Shown here: positions 15,769-25,079 of the stretch, piece by piece
Layout: each line of letters begins with the position of its first letter
How positions within the stretch are numbered: the first letter of the stretch is position 1
DNA from: Hydrogenophaga pseudoflava
Lineage (GTDB): Bacteria; Pseudomonadota; Gammaproteobacteria; Burkholderiales; Burkholderiaceae_C
Assembly (NCBI RefSeq): GCF_031020795.1
Contig: NZ_JAVHJP010000008.1
Location: forward strand, 147,603 to 211,602
DNA length: 64,000 bases
Direction: 5' to 3'
Notes under the pieces: generated by a model
The model's database searches: none
Told to the model about the DNA's origin: nothing
Seen by the model: only the letters and a program-made list of their open reading frames with translations
Made by a program: the position numbers and the translations under genes

Positions 15769-17442
15769 TCACTCCTTGCTCACCGACACGCTGCGGATGC
15801 TGTAGTTGCTGTGACGGGTGGAGTCCGAGTCGAACCAGAAGTGGTAGCCGAACTTGCCCACGAACTGGGGGTCGTTGATGGACCAGCTCAGCGTGGCCCA
15901 CTCGCCGTTCGCGGGCACGGTGTTCCAGCCCACGCTGCGGGTGCCGCTGCGGCTTTCGTACTTGAGGTTGAAGCCGGCGGCGTCGGGCGAGTTGCGCCGG
16001 ACCACGGCGGTGATGCGCAGCGGCACGGACGTGTACGACAGGAAGTTGGGGTCCACCGTGAACGAGGTGATGGCCCGCGGCGCCGCGTCCAGCACCCGCT
16101 CGTCGCCCACGTTGCGCCACACCGGTGTCTGGACCAGGTGCAGGCCGCGTGCGTCGGCCGGATCGTCGGACGCGCTGAATGCCACGCGGGGAGCGCCGCT
16201 GTGGTCGCCGTTCCAGGGGAAGGGCTGTCCCTGGTTGGCGCTCGCCTGCTGGACCCAGTCGGTCGCCTCCCTGGGCAGCAGCACCAGGGCGGGCAGGTTG
16301 GTCAGGGCCAGCGCGGTGGTGGCCTGCACCACGCCCGACAAGGGGTAGACCACGCGGCTGCCTTCGGGGAGCGCCACCGCCTCGGTCGTGCCGGGCCGGC
16401 TCCAGGCCACCATCACCGGTCCTTGCGGGCCCTCGAAGAGGAAGCCGTGGTGCCGGTCGGCCAGCAGCAGCCAGCCGAGCACGCGCGGCTGCGGGCCGAG
16501 GTGGTCGATGAGCGTGCGCAAGGCCGTGTGGGCGGGGCGCGGCTGGCCCAGGCGGTCGAACAGGCCGAAGGGGCCGGAGTCGCCGTCCAGGGGCTCGAAC
16601 CAGTGCACGCGGGCCGCCCCCTGCGCCAGGCCCATGGTGTAGACCTTGACCAGCAGGCTGGCCTGGGACGCCGCGTCGTTGCGCGCGTCCACCGGCTGCC
16701 CCACTTCGGTGAAGTAGACCGGCACCTGGGCGCGTTCGGGGTTGCGCGCCAGCAGCATCTTGCGGATGGTCGGCACGATGGCCATGAACTGGGCCTCGAA
16801 GCCCTTGTGGATCAGGCTGGCCGTCTCGTAGGGGTGCACGGTGACGAAGTCGAACTTGTCCTTGGCACCCGAGAGCAGCGCGCGGTCCATGTAGTTGAGG
16901 TTGACGCTCTGGGCCGCCAGGCCCAGCTTCACCGACGGGTCCACCTCCCGGGCCGCGTCGTGGGCCAGGGCCACCATGCGGCCATAGACCTCGGGCGGTG
17001 TGTTCCCGGTGAAGTTGGGCGGCTCGTTCCAGACCTCCCAGTCCGTGGTCAGGGGCCTGAAGCGCTGCACGCGCTCGCGCACGTACGCCTGCCAGGCCGC
17101 CGGGTCGTTCGGGTCGCGGAACTCCAGGATGCCGCTGAAGCGGATGGACCTGGGCAGGCGCTGGACCGCCAGGGCGGGGTCCAGCGTGGGATTGAAACCG
17201 CGCACCCAGCCCACGCCCATGTCGGCCACCGGGCCGATCCAGCGCTCGGGGCTGCGGGACGACGAGGCCGAGGCGGCGACGCCGAAGGGATTGGCGGTGG
17301 CGGGCATCTCCGACGTGGCGAAGGCGGTCTTCTGCCGCAGCGAGCCCGCGCCCGTGCCGCGGGACGGTCCGTCGGCGTGCAGGGCCACCACCGACCCCAG
17401 GGCCAGTGTGCCCACCGCCAGCGCCGCCACCAGGGGTTTCAT
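15769..17442 (-). CDS. Secreted clan-A glycoside hydrolase-like protein (GH39-like) of the EPS locus
   Basis: The 557-residue protein has a signal peptide (about 1-22), a TIM-barrel with acid/base E140 in DWEVWNEPPN and probable nucleophile E246 in YFTEVGQP, and a C-terminal beta-sandwich with a SRSGTRSVGWNT-type pattern that may bind carbohydrate. Glu on strands 4 and 7 is the mark of clan GH-A; GH39 is the closest match I can suggest from the WNEP context. A periplasmic or secreted glycosidase in an EPS locus usually trims or edits the polymer, or releases it if export stalls. The ATG overlaps the VanZ gene stop (ATGA). Substrate is not predictable. Confidence 0.75.
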   Translation of the reverse strand: MKPLVAALAVGTLALGSVVALHADGPSRGTGAGSLRQKTAFATSEMPATANPFGVAASASSSRSPERWIGPVADMGVGWVRGFNPTLDPALAVQRLPRSIRFSGILEFRDPNDPAAWQAYVRERVQRFRPLTTDWEVWNEPPNFTGNTPPEVYGRMVALAHDAAREVDPSVKLGLAAQSVNLNYMDRALLSGAKDKFDFVTVHPYETASLIHKGFEAQFMAIVPTIRKMLLARNPERAQVPVYFTEVGQPVDARNDAASQASLLVKVYTMGLAQGAARVHWFEPLDGDSGPFGLFDRLGQPRPAHTALRTLIDHLGPQPRVLGWLLLADRHHGFLFEGPQGPVMVAWSRPGTTEAVALPEGSRVVYPLSGVVQATTALALTNLPALVLLPREATDWVQQASANQGQPFPWNGDHSGAPRVAFSASDDPADARGLHLVQTPVWRNVGDERVLDAAPRAITSFTVDPNFLSYTSVPLRITAVVRRNSPDAAGFNLKYESRSGTRSVGWNTVPANGEWATLSWSINDPQFVGKFGYHFWFDSDSTRHSNYSIRSVSVSKE

Positions 17443-17801
17443 GCCGGTCCTTTCTGCGCCGGGAAAGCGAGCGTGAGCGCCCACCCGGCCGAGATGCCTG
17501 CCAGGTCGGCCAGGAAGTCGGCCCAGGACGGATTGAAGGACGGCTGCCCCATCTGGTGCACCTCGATGAAGGCGCCCAGCGTGGCGGCCAGCAGGCCCGC
17601 GACGCCCCGGCCCATGCCCAGTACCCGGTGGAACAGCCACCACAGGGTCAGGAAACACAGGAAGTGGGCAGCCTTGTCCCACTGCGCGTACAGGGGCCGC
17701 AGCAGGTCCACCTGGGCGAGGTAGAACACCGCGGCCGACAGGGTGAGGGCCTGGACCGGCACGCCGGTCCAGGTTTTAGCGGGCGGCTTCTTGGAGACCA
17801 T
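17439..17801 (-). CDS. VanZ-like small membrane protein
   Basis: The 120-residue protein has about four hydrophobic helices and the VanZ-type blocks KAAHFLCFLTLWWLF and QMGQPSFNPSWADFLADLAG, the latter with the conserved acidic/polar pattern near the last helix. VanZ proteins confer low-level teicoplanin resistance in enterococci, and homologues recur in polysaccharide and exosortase loci; what they do there is not known. It overlaps the pyruvyltransferase gene by 26 bp and the glycosidase gene by 4 bp, which places it firmly in the EPS transcript. Confidence 0.8.
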   Translation of the reverse strand: MVSKKPPAKTWTGVPVQALTLSAAVFYLAQVDLLRPLYAQWDKAAHFLCFLTLWWLFHRVLGMGRGVAGLLAATLGAFIEVHQMGQPSFNPSWADFLADLAGISAGWALTLAFPAQKGPA

Positions 17802-19014
17802 GGGCTTCTCGGGGTAGGGCGATCAGGGCGGCCAGCCGGTGCACCGACCGCAAGGACCGCTGGGCGCACGCCTGGGACGACAGGGGCGCGGGCGCCGCCG
17901 GCGGTGTCAGAAGCCGGTGGGCGATCGAGGAGGCCGACGTGCGGGACACGTCGGCCAGCGCGCCGGGGCGCTGCACCTCGTCCAGGAACGCGCCCACCTT
18001 CTTGTCCCAGGCCAGGGCCACGAAGGGCTTGTCGTAGGCCAGCGCGGCGATGATGGCGTGCAGGCGGAAGGCCACGATGGCGGTGCAGCCGGCGATGACG
18101 CGGCAGAGGTCGGCCGGGGTGTGGATCTGCTCCGACACATCGGCCAGTCCGGGGCAGGGCCGCCCGCCTTCCCTGAACGCGCGGCCCAGCCGCTGGGCGA
18201 ACGCGCGGTCGTCGGGGCTGCCGTTGGTGAAGACCCGGACCTGCGCCCCCTGCGCCCCCAGATGGGTCAGGAGGTCCGTGTAGAAGCGCACCAGCGCATG
18301 GTCGCCCAGCGACGACAGGCCGTGGTACTGGAGCTCGGACGGGCTCATCACGCCCACGCCGATGCGGGCCACGCCGGCCGGCGGCGGGGGCTCCTGGGCG
18401 ACCGGCGGCAGGGCGAGTGCGGCGAACACGCCGGGGTCGAGCACGGTGACGATGTCCCGTTTCGCCGGGCCGAGCGCCTGTGCCAGCAGCGCGGCGGAGC
18501 GCGCGTCCCGCACCGCGATGAAGCGCAGGTCGCAGGCGCCGAGCGCTTCGAGGAACAGCCGCCGGCCGGTGGGCGACCAGTCGTCAGACACCCCCACGCC
18601 GTAGAGGTAGACCGGCAGGCGCCGCCGCGCGGCTTCCATGAGGGCGCCGTGGATCTTCTTGGGGAAGTTCAGGTCGTGGTCGGCCAGCAGGTTGCCGCCG
18701 CCCAGCACGATGGCGTCCAGCCCGGCCATCTTGCGGCGGTAGAACGGCCGCAGGCGAAAGCGCACCAGCAGCTCCAGGTAGAGCCGAGAGGCCGCGCCCA
18801 GGGCGAAGCCGGGCAGCATGGACCGCAGCACGTTGAGCCGCTTCTTGGACCGCAGGCCCTGCGAGAAACTCTCCCGTCCCGCCAGGTCGATGAAGTGCGG
18901 TTCGATGCGGCTGGGAGACGAGGCCAGGCCGTGCCGGATGCACTCCGCGATCAGGCCGTCGCCCAGGTTGGGGCTGTAGGCCACGTTGAGGATGCCGACT
19001 TTCAGTGCGCTCAT
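17776..19014 (-). CDS. Polysaccharide pyruvyl transferase family protein (WcaK/CsaB-like)
   Basis: The 412-residue protein starts KVGILNVAYSPNLGDGLI, the typical NxGD opening of the PF04230 family, and contains AIVLGGGNLLADHD and the late FRLHAIIAALAYDKPFVALAWDKK block. Members add ketal-linked pyruvate from phosphoenolpyruvate to polysaccharide sugars, introducing negative charge. It begins directly after the stop of the upstream GT4 with no gap. Related PF04230 proteins with other activities exist, so pyruvylation of this EPS is a prediction from family and context. Confidence 0.85.
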   Translation of the reverse strand: MSALKVGILNVAYSPNLGDGLIAECIRHGLASSPSRIEPHFIDLAGRESFSQGLRSKKRLNVLRSMLPGFALGAASRLYLELLVRFRLRPFYRRKMAGLDAIVLGGGNLLADHDLNFPKKIHGALMEAARRRLPVYLYGVGVSDDWSPTGRRLFLEALGACDLRFIAVRDARSAALLAQALGPAKRDIVTVLDPGVFAALALPPVAQEPPPPAGVARIGVGVMSPSELQYHGLSSLGDHALVRFYTDLLTHLGAQGAQVRVFTNGSPDDRAFAQRLGRAFREGGRPCPGLADVSEQIHTPADLCRVIAGCTAIVAFRLHAIIAALAYDKPFVALAWDKKVGAFLDEVQRPGALADVSRTSASSIAHRLLTPPAAPAPLSSQACAQRSLRSVHRLAALIALPREAHGLQEAAR

Positions 19015-20277
19015 TCAGTGCACCTTCAGCAGCCGGGGCTCGGCCGTCATCGAACCGTACATGGTCAGCAGGGCGTCGGCCCAGCTGTCGGTGGTGTTGG
19101 CCACCTGCCGCCAGTGGGCGTGGCCGTTGGTGCTCATGGCGTGGACGAGCTCGTCGGAGCTGTCCAGGCGGGTCATCAGGCGGCTCAGGGCCTCGGTGTT
19201 GTCCGGCGTCACCGTCAGGCCGGCGTTCATGCGCAGCAGGTCGGGTGCCACCGCCGAGCTGGTGGAGACCACCACCGGAATGCCGCTGGCAATGGACTCG
19301 ATGGCGACCAGGCCGAAGGTTTCCCGCAGCTTCGACGGCATGATGACCGCGCGCGCGTTGCGCAGGTGGGTGCCGATGTGGCGCCGGTCCTGCCAGCCGG
19401 TGAATTCGGCCTCGGGGTACTGCGCCTTCAGCGGCGCCAGCAGCGGGCCCGCGCCGATGACCTTGGCCTTCACCCCGGCGCGCCGGGCGGCGGCCAGAAA
19501 GGTGTCGACGCCCTTTTCGGGCACCAGCCGGCCGATGAACAGGAACTCGCGGTTGGATTCGGCCGCGATCCGGGTGTCGGTGAACGGCACCACCGGGTTG
19601 GGGATGGTGAACACCGCATCGTCCAGGCAGCCGCTGCGCGTGAAGTAGGGGCGCATCGCCTCGTGGGGCAGCACGATGCGGAAGCTCGAGTCCTTCAGGT
19701 TGAACCACTGGTTCTTGATCTCGTGCCGCGCCACGCGCCACAGCTTCTGGGGGTAGCTGCGCTGGTCGCAGTTGGAGAACAGGCAGCCCACCTGGCTGGG
19801 CAGCAGATCGCACTCCTTCATCTGCCGGTAGTTGATGAAGGCGCCGTTGGGGCACGCAGGGAAGTAGTCGTGCGCGTGCACCAGGGTGCGGTGGCGCACC
19901 GGGGCGAGGGCCTTGAAGATGGAGGGAGAAAAGATCTTGCTCCACCCGTGCAGGTGGTAGACGGTCTCGGGCGTGTCGTGGGTGTCGATCCAGTTGGCCA
20001 GGAAGCGCTGGGCGGCGGGGTTGTACAGGCCGTTGATCACGTTGTTCAGGGGCCGGGCCGGGTCGATCGCCGCGCCGTTCAGGCCCCGGCGCAGGACCTG
20101 GGCGTCCAGGGCGTCGTCGGCCGGCTGCTGCTCGCCGCAGAGAAAGGTGGTGTGGACGCCCATCGACGCCATGAGGTTGGCGTTGGCGATGGCCAGGGAC
20201 GAGGCCCCGCCGTTGGCGGAGGAGAAGTCGTTGAGCACGACCAGGCGAAGGGGCGGCTGCGTGGTGATCATGGTCAT
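19015..20277 (-). CDS. Glycosyltransferase family 4, EPS locus
   Basis: The 420-residue GT-B protein opens with LRLVVLNDFSSANGGASSLA and has the GT4 donor-site features FLFIGRLVPEKGVDTFLAAA and the ESIASGIPVVVST block, with the first glutamate of E-x7-E in LRETFGLVAIESIA. It should add one sugar of the lipid-linked repeat in the cytoplasm. The start could be ATG 20277 or the in-frame ATG 20271; neither has an obvious ribosome binding site. It abuts the pyruvyltransferase gene with no intervening base. Confidence 0.84.
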   Translation of the reverse strand: MTMITTQPPLRLVVLNDFSSANGGASSLAIANANLMASMGVHTTFLCGEQQPADDALDAQVLRRGLNGAAIDPARPLNNVINGLYNPAAQRFLANWIDTHDTPETVYHLHGWSKIFSPSIFKALAPVRHRTLVHAHDYFPACPNGAFINYRQMKECDLLPSQVGCLFSNCDQRSYPQKLWRVARHEIKNQWFNLKDSSFRIVLPHEAMRPYFTRSGCLDDAVFTIPNPVVPFTDTRIAAESNREFLFIGRLVPEKGVDTFLAAARRAGVKAKVIGAGPLLAPLKAQYPEAEFTGWQDRRHIGTHLRNARAVIMPSKLRETFGLVAIESIASGIPVVVSTSSAVAPDLLRMNAGLTVTPDNTEALSRLMTRLDSSDELVHAMSTNGHAHWRQVANTTDSWADALLTMYGSMTAEPRLLKVH

Positions 20278-20302
20278 CGTGTGGTGTGGTCGGTGCGTCG
20301 GC

Positions 20303-21217
20303 TCACTGGATGCCCGTGACCCGGGTGGGGTGGCAGTGACCCCGGACCAGGTCCCGCAGCGCCATGAGGTTGCCCCTGAGCCGCCCGGTGTAGTCGCGCG
20401 AGCGGTTGCCCAGCAGCGTGTTCATGCCGTTGGAGAGCATGTTGCGCACCAGGGTCCAGCCGCCCTTCTGCACGGGCAGTGTGCGCTTGCGGATGAGGTA
20501 CAGGGGGTTGGCAATCTGGGAGTAGCCGAAGCGCACACCGCTGGTGCGGCCCGAGGACGCCCCCATGTGCACCCCGCGGCATTCGGGGACGTAGCGCAGC
20601 GGACCCTGGCGGCTGGCCTTGACCGAATAGTCGACGTCTTCGAGCCAGCCGTAGAAGGGCAGGGCCGGGTCGAAGCGGTCGGTGCCCGCCACGGTGCCCC
20701 GGTAGGCCATGTTGCAGCCGTAGAGATCGGGCACGTCCCGGCGGGCGCCGGACCAGGTGTGCTTCATCGGTGGCCGGCGGGCCTCGATGAAGTCCCGCGC
20801 CTGCGCTTCGGTGATCGGTTCGCCGGTGATGCCGTCGGCCAGCACGGTGCCGCCCACGCCGACCAGTTGCGGGTCGTCGAGAAACGCCGCCCGGCAGTGG
20901 GCCACCCAGTCGGTCGCGAGCCGGAAGTCGTCGTCGAAGAACACCACGAACCAGTGCCGCGGGTCTTGGTCGCGGGTCAGGGCCGCCAGCCGCTCCAGGC
21001 CGGCGTTGCGCTGTTTGGTGAGGCCGGCCTCGGAGAGCAGCACCGACACCGTGGCCGGGCTGTAGGCCGGGTGGCTGTCCAGCCCGGCCACGTCGGCGGG
21101 CTCGCTGCCGACAAACAGGATGTGCGCGACCGGGTGGCTCTGGGTCCGCAGCGAGCCGAGGATCTCCTTCGCGATGGCGGCCCTTCCTTTGGTGGCGACG
21201 ATGACGTAGGCGTTCAT
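20303..21217 (-). CDS. Glycosyltransferase family 2, EPS locus (paralogue of 6615-7490)
   Basis: The 304-residue protein begins MNAYVIVATKGRA and carries the DDD motif in FVVFFDDDFRLA and the acceptor-side block GWLEDVDY. It shares many blocks with the GT2 at 6615-7490 (YGCNMAYR, RGVHMG, GYSQIANPLYLIRKRTLP), which shows common descent. I chose ATG 21217, preceded by GGA at -9; a start at 21268 would overlap the flippase stop as ATGA and add 17 residues, and it remains possible. It should add one sugar residue to the EPS repeat on the cytoplasmic face. Confidence 0.83.
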   Translation of the reverse strand: MNAYVIVATKGRAAIAKEILGSLRTQSHPVAHILFVGSEPADVAGLDSHPAYSPATVSVLLSEAGLTKQRNAGLERLAALTRDQDPRHWFVVFFDDDFRLATDWVAHCRAAFLDDPQLVGVGGTVLADGITGEPITEAQARDFIEARRPPMKHTWSGARRDVPDLYGCNMAYRGTVAGTDRFDPALPFYGWLEDVDYSVKASRQGPLRYVPECRGVHMGASSGRTSGVRFGYSQIANPLYLIRKRTLPVQKGGWTLVRNMLSNGMNTLLGNRSRDYTGRLRGNLMALRDLVRGHCHPTRVTGIQ

Positions 21218-21264
21218 GGCGGTTCCGGCGTGGCGGGGTGTCGGGTGAAGACGGTGGGGTGCGT

Positions 21265-22524
21265 TCATCGGGGGACGACGGAGAAGAGCTTCTGCAGGAT
21301 GCCGTTCCTCCAGGCGAACAGCAGCAGCAGCGCCAGGGTGACCGAGTCGCCGAGGACCCGGGCGTAGGCGGCTCCGGTGGCCTGGTGGGTCTCGCCCATC
21401 AGCACCAGGGAGCCGATGCCGACGACCGAACCGATGATGACCACCACCGCCAGCGTGCGTTCCTGGTGCTGGGGAATGAACAGGTAGGCGCCCAGCACGA
21501 TGATGGCGGCGTTGACCGGGAACACCACCGCCAGCAGCTTCAGCAGCTCGGCGGTGTGCTCGAACCCGGGGCCGAAGATCAGCGCGACGATGGGGGCGGC
21601 GAACCAGTGGCTCACGGCCGCACCCAGTGTGGCGATCAGCAGCAGCAGGGCGCCGACCTTGCGGGACAGCTGGTAGGCCGCTCGGTGGTCGCTCTTGAAC
21701 AGGGCGGTGATCTTCGGGATGAAGATGTGGCCCATCGGCGTCATGATGCTGATGCCCGCCGCCACCAGGCGGTCGGCCGCCCCGTAGGCGCCCACCAGGT
21801 CCGCGCTGGCGTACAGGCCCAGCAGGTAGGTCAGCGCCGCGCCCACGAACATCGCGTTGCTGATGTACAGGAACAGGTAGCCCGAGGAGCGGATCAGCTG
21901 CAGGCCCGCGCGCCACTGGATGAGGCGGCCCAGGCTGAACTCGCCGCGGCACGACCAGTACGCGACCACCGAGACGATCAGCGCCGACAGCAGCATCATG
22001 AAGATCGCCAGATCGGCATCGTCCGGCGAGCGCACCAGCGCCAGGATGAGCGACAGGTTGAGCGCGAACCCGATCACTTCGAGGCGCACGGTGGTTCGGG
22101 GCCGGTGCGTGCCGGTGTAGTACCAGCCCAGGTTGAAGGCGGACACCACGCCCATGGCCATGGCCGCGTAGGCCGCCCAGCGGTTGGCCGCCAGGATCGG
22201 CGAGAGGTGGATGGCGACCAGGGTGCCGGGAATCACCAGCAGCGCGAGCCACAGCCGGGCGGTGAACTGGGCACCGAAGATCTCGTCCGGGTTGGATGCC
22301 GTCGCCACGGCGCGTGTGCCGGAGGGCGCCAGCCCCCAGCTGTTGAACAGCCACGCAAGGTTCATCAGCGACAGCGCCGACAGCACCACGGCATACCCTT
22401 CGGTGCCCAGGATCCGCCCGTAGAAGGGAATCAGCACCAGCAGGTAGAGGTAGCGCAGGGAGTAGGCCGCGTAGACGAACGCGAAGTCCAGCGACGAGCG
22501 GGTGGCGACCGGGTTCGCGCTCAT
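21265..22524 (-). CDS. Wzx-like polysaccharide repeat-unit flippase
   Basis: The 419-residue integral membrane protein has about 12 hydrophobic helices, with the Wzx/MATE-like opening SLRYLYLLVLIPFYGRILG and an internal GVVSAFNLGWYYTGTHRP block typical of the oligosaccharide flippase family (WYFQG-type motif). It is expected to move undecaprenyl-pyrophosphate-linked EPS repeats across the inner membrane for polymerisation by the adjacent Wzy-like protein. Start 22524 overlaps the upstream stop as ATGA. Confidence 0.88.
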   Translation of the reverse strand: MSANPVATRSSLDFAFVYAAYSLRYLYLLVLIPFYGRILGTEGYAVVLSALSLMNLAWLFNSWGLAPSGTRAVATASNPDEIFGAQFTARLWLALLVIPGTLVAIHLSPILAANRWAAYAAMAMGVVSAFNLGWYYTGTHRPRTTVRLEVIGFALNLSLILALVRSPDDADLAIFMMLLSALIVSVVAYWSCRGEFSLGRLIQWRAGLQLIRSSGYLFLYISNAMFVGAALTYLLGLYASADLVGAYGAADRLVAAGISIMTPMGHIFIPKITALFKSDHRAAYQLSRKVGALLLLIATLGAAVSHWFAAPIVALIFGPGFEHTAELLKLLAVVFPVNAAIIVLGAYLFIPQHQERTLAVVVIIGSVVGIGSLVLMGETHQATGAAYARVLGDSVTLALLLLFAWRNGILQKLFSVVPR

Positions 22525-23939
22525 CGGGCCCCCTGTGCAAGCGGTTCCATCCGCAGTTCGGCCGCGCGCGCCGGGTACTTGGCGACCAGGCCGAGCTTGA
22601 GGCCGAGGATGTAGGCCAGCGCCAGCCCGAAGTCGGCGGAAGTGCCCACCAGCAGCAGGTTGACGAAGGGCGGAATGAAGGCGAAGAACAGGCCGCGCTG
22701 GACGGCCTTCAGGCCGGGAGATCGGTAGTAGTTCCAGCGGCCCAGCAGGGCCTTGAGCAGGAAGGTCATGAACAGCAGCCCGCCCAGCACGCCGGTGTTG
22801 CTGAACAGTGCGGCGAGGAAGCTGGAGGTGCGGGTGCCGCCCACGCCCACGCCCAGACCGTGGGTGTCCTGCAGCGCCTGCAGGCTGACGGTGGTCCACA
22901 GCGTGCGCTCCTCGTACGACTGGGACTCCTTCTTGTAGACCACCATGTGGTTGAAGATGTCGGTCAGTTCGCTGAGCAGCCGGGGCTGGAACGACAGGAA
23001 CAGCGCCACCAGCGAGAGCGCGCAGCACCACAGCAGCGCGGTCTTGGTGAACGGGGTCTTGCGCACGCTCACGTCGCCCCAGAGCCAGTCCACCAGCACC
23101 AGCACCATGAAGACGCCCACGCACACCATGGCGGCCGACGAGGTCGAGAGCAGCGCCATCAGCACCAGGGCCAGCACCAGGGCCATGTTCTTGGCATAGC
23201 CCAGCGGGTCCTTGTGCACGGACAGGCGGAGGAAGTACAGCAAGGACAGGAAGAAGACGCACACCGCCCCGTAGGACGAGGCCTCCGGCGTCAGTCCCAC
23301 GGTGCGCTTGTTGCCGAACACCTCGTTGGTGGTGAGCAGCGCGTAGGTGGCGGTGCGGAACGGGTCGAGCAGCGCATCCAGGTTGACGAAGTTGCTGGCG
23401 TAGTCGAGGGCGCCGGTCGCGACGGTGATGAATGCGCCGACCCGGATGGGGCCGAGCAGGTCGGCCACATTGAAGTGCCGGCTCGTGAGCCGCACGAAGC
23501 AGAACACGCCGAACACCGAGACGGAGAGGTAGGCCAGCTGGGAAATGTTCTGGGTGGTCGGGTGCAGCAGCTCCTCCACGATCATCTCGGCCGAGCGCAC
23601 CGGGAAGATGGTGACTTCACCCTCGAAGATCCGGGGCATGAGCAGCGTCGCCGCGCAGGCGACCAGCCAGAACGCCGTGAGGTAGACGGTGCCGCTCTTG
23701 GACAGCGCGATGCGGGCCAGCGCGCTGCGGTCGTCGCGGTTGAGCAGCAGCCGCAGCCCGATGAGCAGCGCGATGATCGGCGTGGGCGTGAGGGTGAGCC
23801 CGCCGGTCAGGTTGGTGGGCACCACCGCCAGGGCGCCGAACGGGATGGAGCCGAAGAAGATGCTCAGGCCGGTGCGGGTGCTGCCGATCAGCACGCGCAC
23901 CGCCAGCACCCAGAACAGACCGATGACCAGGGCTTCCAT
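22521..23939 (-). CDS. Wzy-like O-antigen/EPS polymerase
   Basis: The 472-residue protein is almost entirely hydrophobic with 10-12 predicted helices and a larger polar loop in the second half (about 320-365, containing YEERTLWTTVSLQALQDTHGLGVGVGG), the usual site of the periplasmic loop of O-antigen ligase/polymerase proteins (Wzy_C type). In this locus, between a flippase and a glycosyltransferase, polymerase is more likely than ligase. It starts 3 bp after the GT4 gene and overlaps the flippase gene by 4 bp. Confidence 0.8.
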   Translation of the reverse strand: MEALVIGLFWVLAVRVLIGSTRTGLSIFFGSIPFGALAVVPTNLTGGLTLTPTPIIALLIGLRLLLNRDDRSALARIALSKSGTVYLTAFWLVACAATLLMPRIFEGEVTIFPVRSAEMIVEELLHPTTQNISQLAYLSVSVFGVFCFVRLTSRHFNVADLLGPIRVGAFITVATGALDYASNFVNLDALLDPFRTATYALLTTNEVFGNKRTVGLTPEASSYGAVCVFFLSLLYFLRLSVHKDPLGYAKNMALVLALVLMALLSTSSAAMVCVGVFMVLVLVDWLWGDVSVRKTPFTKTALLWCCALSLVALFLSFQPRLLSELTDIFNHMVVYKKESQSYEERTLWTTVSLQALQDTHGLGVGVGGTRTSSFLAALFSNTGVLGGLLFMTFLLKALLGRWNYYRSPGLKAVQRGLFFAFIPPFVNLLLVGTSADFGLALAYILGLKLGLVAKYPARAAELRMEPLAQGAR

Positions 23940-23942
23940 GGC

Positions 23943-25079
23943 TTAGCCCCATCCCTCGGCGGGCGTCTGCGGCGCGGCCCTGTGCAACGCCAGCGCGCCC
24001 TCCACGGCCCGCAGGAACCGGTGCTGGAAGACGCTCTTGTCGAAGCCCGCCGCATGCTCCCGCAGCACCCCCACGTCGAAGCGGTGATGGCCGGCCTCGA
24101 AGCCGCGGACCGCGGCTTCGAGCGCCTCGGGGCTCTGCTCGTCGAACAGCAGGCCGGTCTTGCCATGGACGATGGTGTCCAGCGCGCCGCCCTTGCCGTA
24201 GGCGATCACGGGCGCGCCGCTGGCCATGGCCTCCACCGGCACGATGCCGAAATCCTCCAGGCCCGGGAACACCAGCGCCTTGCAGGTCTCCAGCTTCTCC
24301 TTGACCACGCCGAAGGCCTGGCGTCCCATCAGCTGCACATTGGGGCCCGCGACGGCCCTGAGCCGGTCGAGCAGCTCGCCCTCACCGATCACCACCAGGG
24401 GCAGACCCAGCCGGTTGAACACGTCGACTACCATGTCGGCCCGCTTGTAGGCCACGAGCTGGCCCAGGCACAGGTAGAAATCGCCGCGCTCGCGGCGGTG
24501 GTCGAAGGCCGTCACGTTCACCGGCGGGTACACCACCTCGGCGGGGCGCCGGTAGAACTTGCGGATGCGCGAGGCGACGAAGCTGGAGTTGGCCACGAAG
24601 TGGTCCACGCGGTCGGCCGAGGCGCGGTCCCAGACGCGCAGCCAGTGCGCCACCCACGGGAACAGCGCGCGCACGAGACGGCCGGCGCCCTGCAGGTAGC
24701 TGGGGTACATGTCCCACACATAGCGCATGGGCGAATGGCAGTAGCAGACATGCAGCGCGTCGGGGCGTGTGACCACCCCCTTGGCCGGGCCCGACTCGCT
24801 GCTGATCACCAGGTCGTAGGCGGAGAGGTCGAGCTGCTCCAGCGCCACCGGCATCAGCGGCAGGTACTTCTGGTAGTGCCGCGCCGCGCCCGGCAGGCGG
24901 GCGATGAAGGTGGTGATCACCCGGCCCCGGAAACCCGTGCCCAGGGTCTTGCGCACCAGCGCTTCGTCGCAGACATGCACGAACAGGTCGGCCTCGGGAT
25001 ACAGCTCGGCGATGGCGGCCACGACGGCTTCTCCCCCGCGGTTGCTGAGCCACCAGTAATGGACGATGGCGACCTTCAT
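23943..25079 (-). CDS. Glycosyltransferase family 4 (WbaZ-like), EPS locus
   Basis: The 378-residue GT-B protein starts MKVAIVHYWWLSNRGGEAV and has VANSSFVASRIRKFY, VVYPPVNV, YLCLGQLVAYKRADMVVDVF and the E-x7-E block GLEDFGIVPVEAMASGAPVIAYGKGG. These match the WbaZ-like subgroup, many of which are mannosyltransferases. With ManC encoded just upstream, GDP-mannose is a plausible donor. The start overlaps the manC stop as ATGA. Confidence 0.86.
   Translation of the reverse strand: MKVAIVHYWWLSNRGGEAVVAAIAELYPEADLFVHVCDEALVRKTLGTGFRGRVITTFIARLPGAARHYQKYLPLMPVALEQLDLSAYDLVISSESGPAKGVVTRPDALHVCYCHSPMRYVWDMYPSYLQGAGRLVRALFPWVAHWLRVWDRASADRVDHFVANSSFVASRIRKFYRRPAEVVYPPVNVTAFDHRRERGDFYLCLGQLVAYKRADMVVDVFNRLGLPLVVIGEGELLDRLRAVAGPNVQLMGRQAFGVVKEKLETCKALVFPGLEDFGIVPVEAMASGAPVIAYGKGGALDTIVHGKTGLLFDEQSPEALEAAVRGFEAGHHRFDVGVLREHAAGFDKSVFQHRFLRAVEGALALHRAAPQTPAEGWG

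Noticed and set aside
12614..15805. A 1063-codon plus-strand frame across the J-domain and Wzc-like genes
   Set aside because: The composition (His, Gln, Val, Gly) is that of an antisense shadow and the opposite strand encodes well recognised families.
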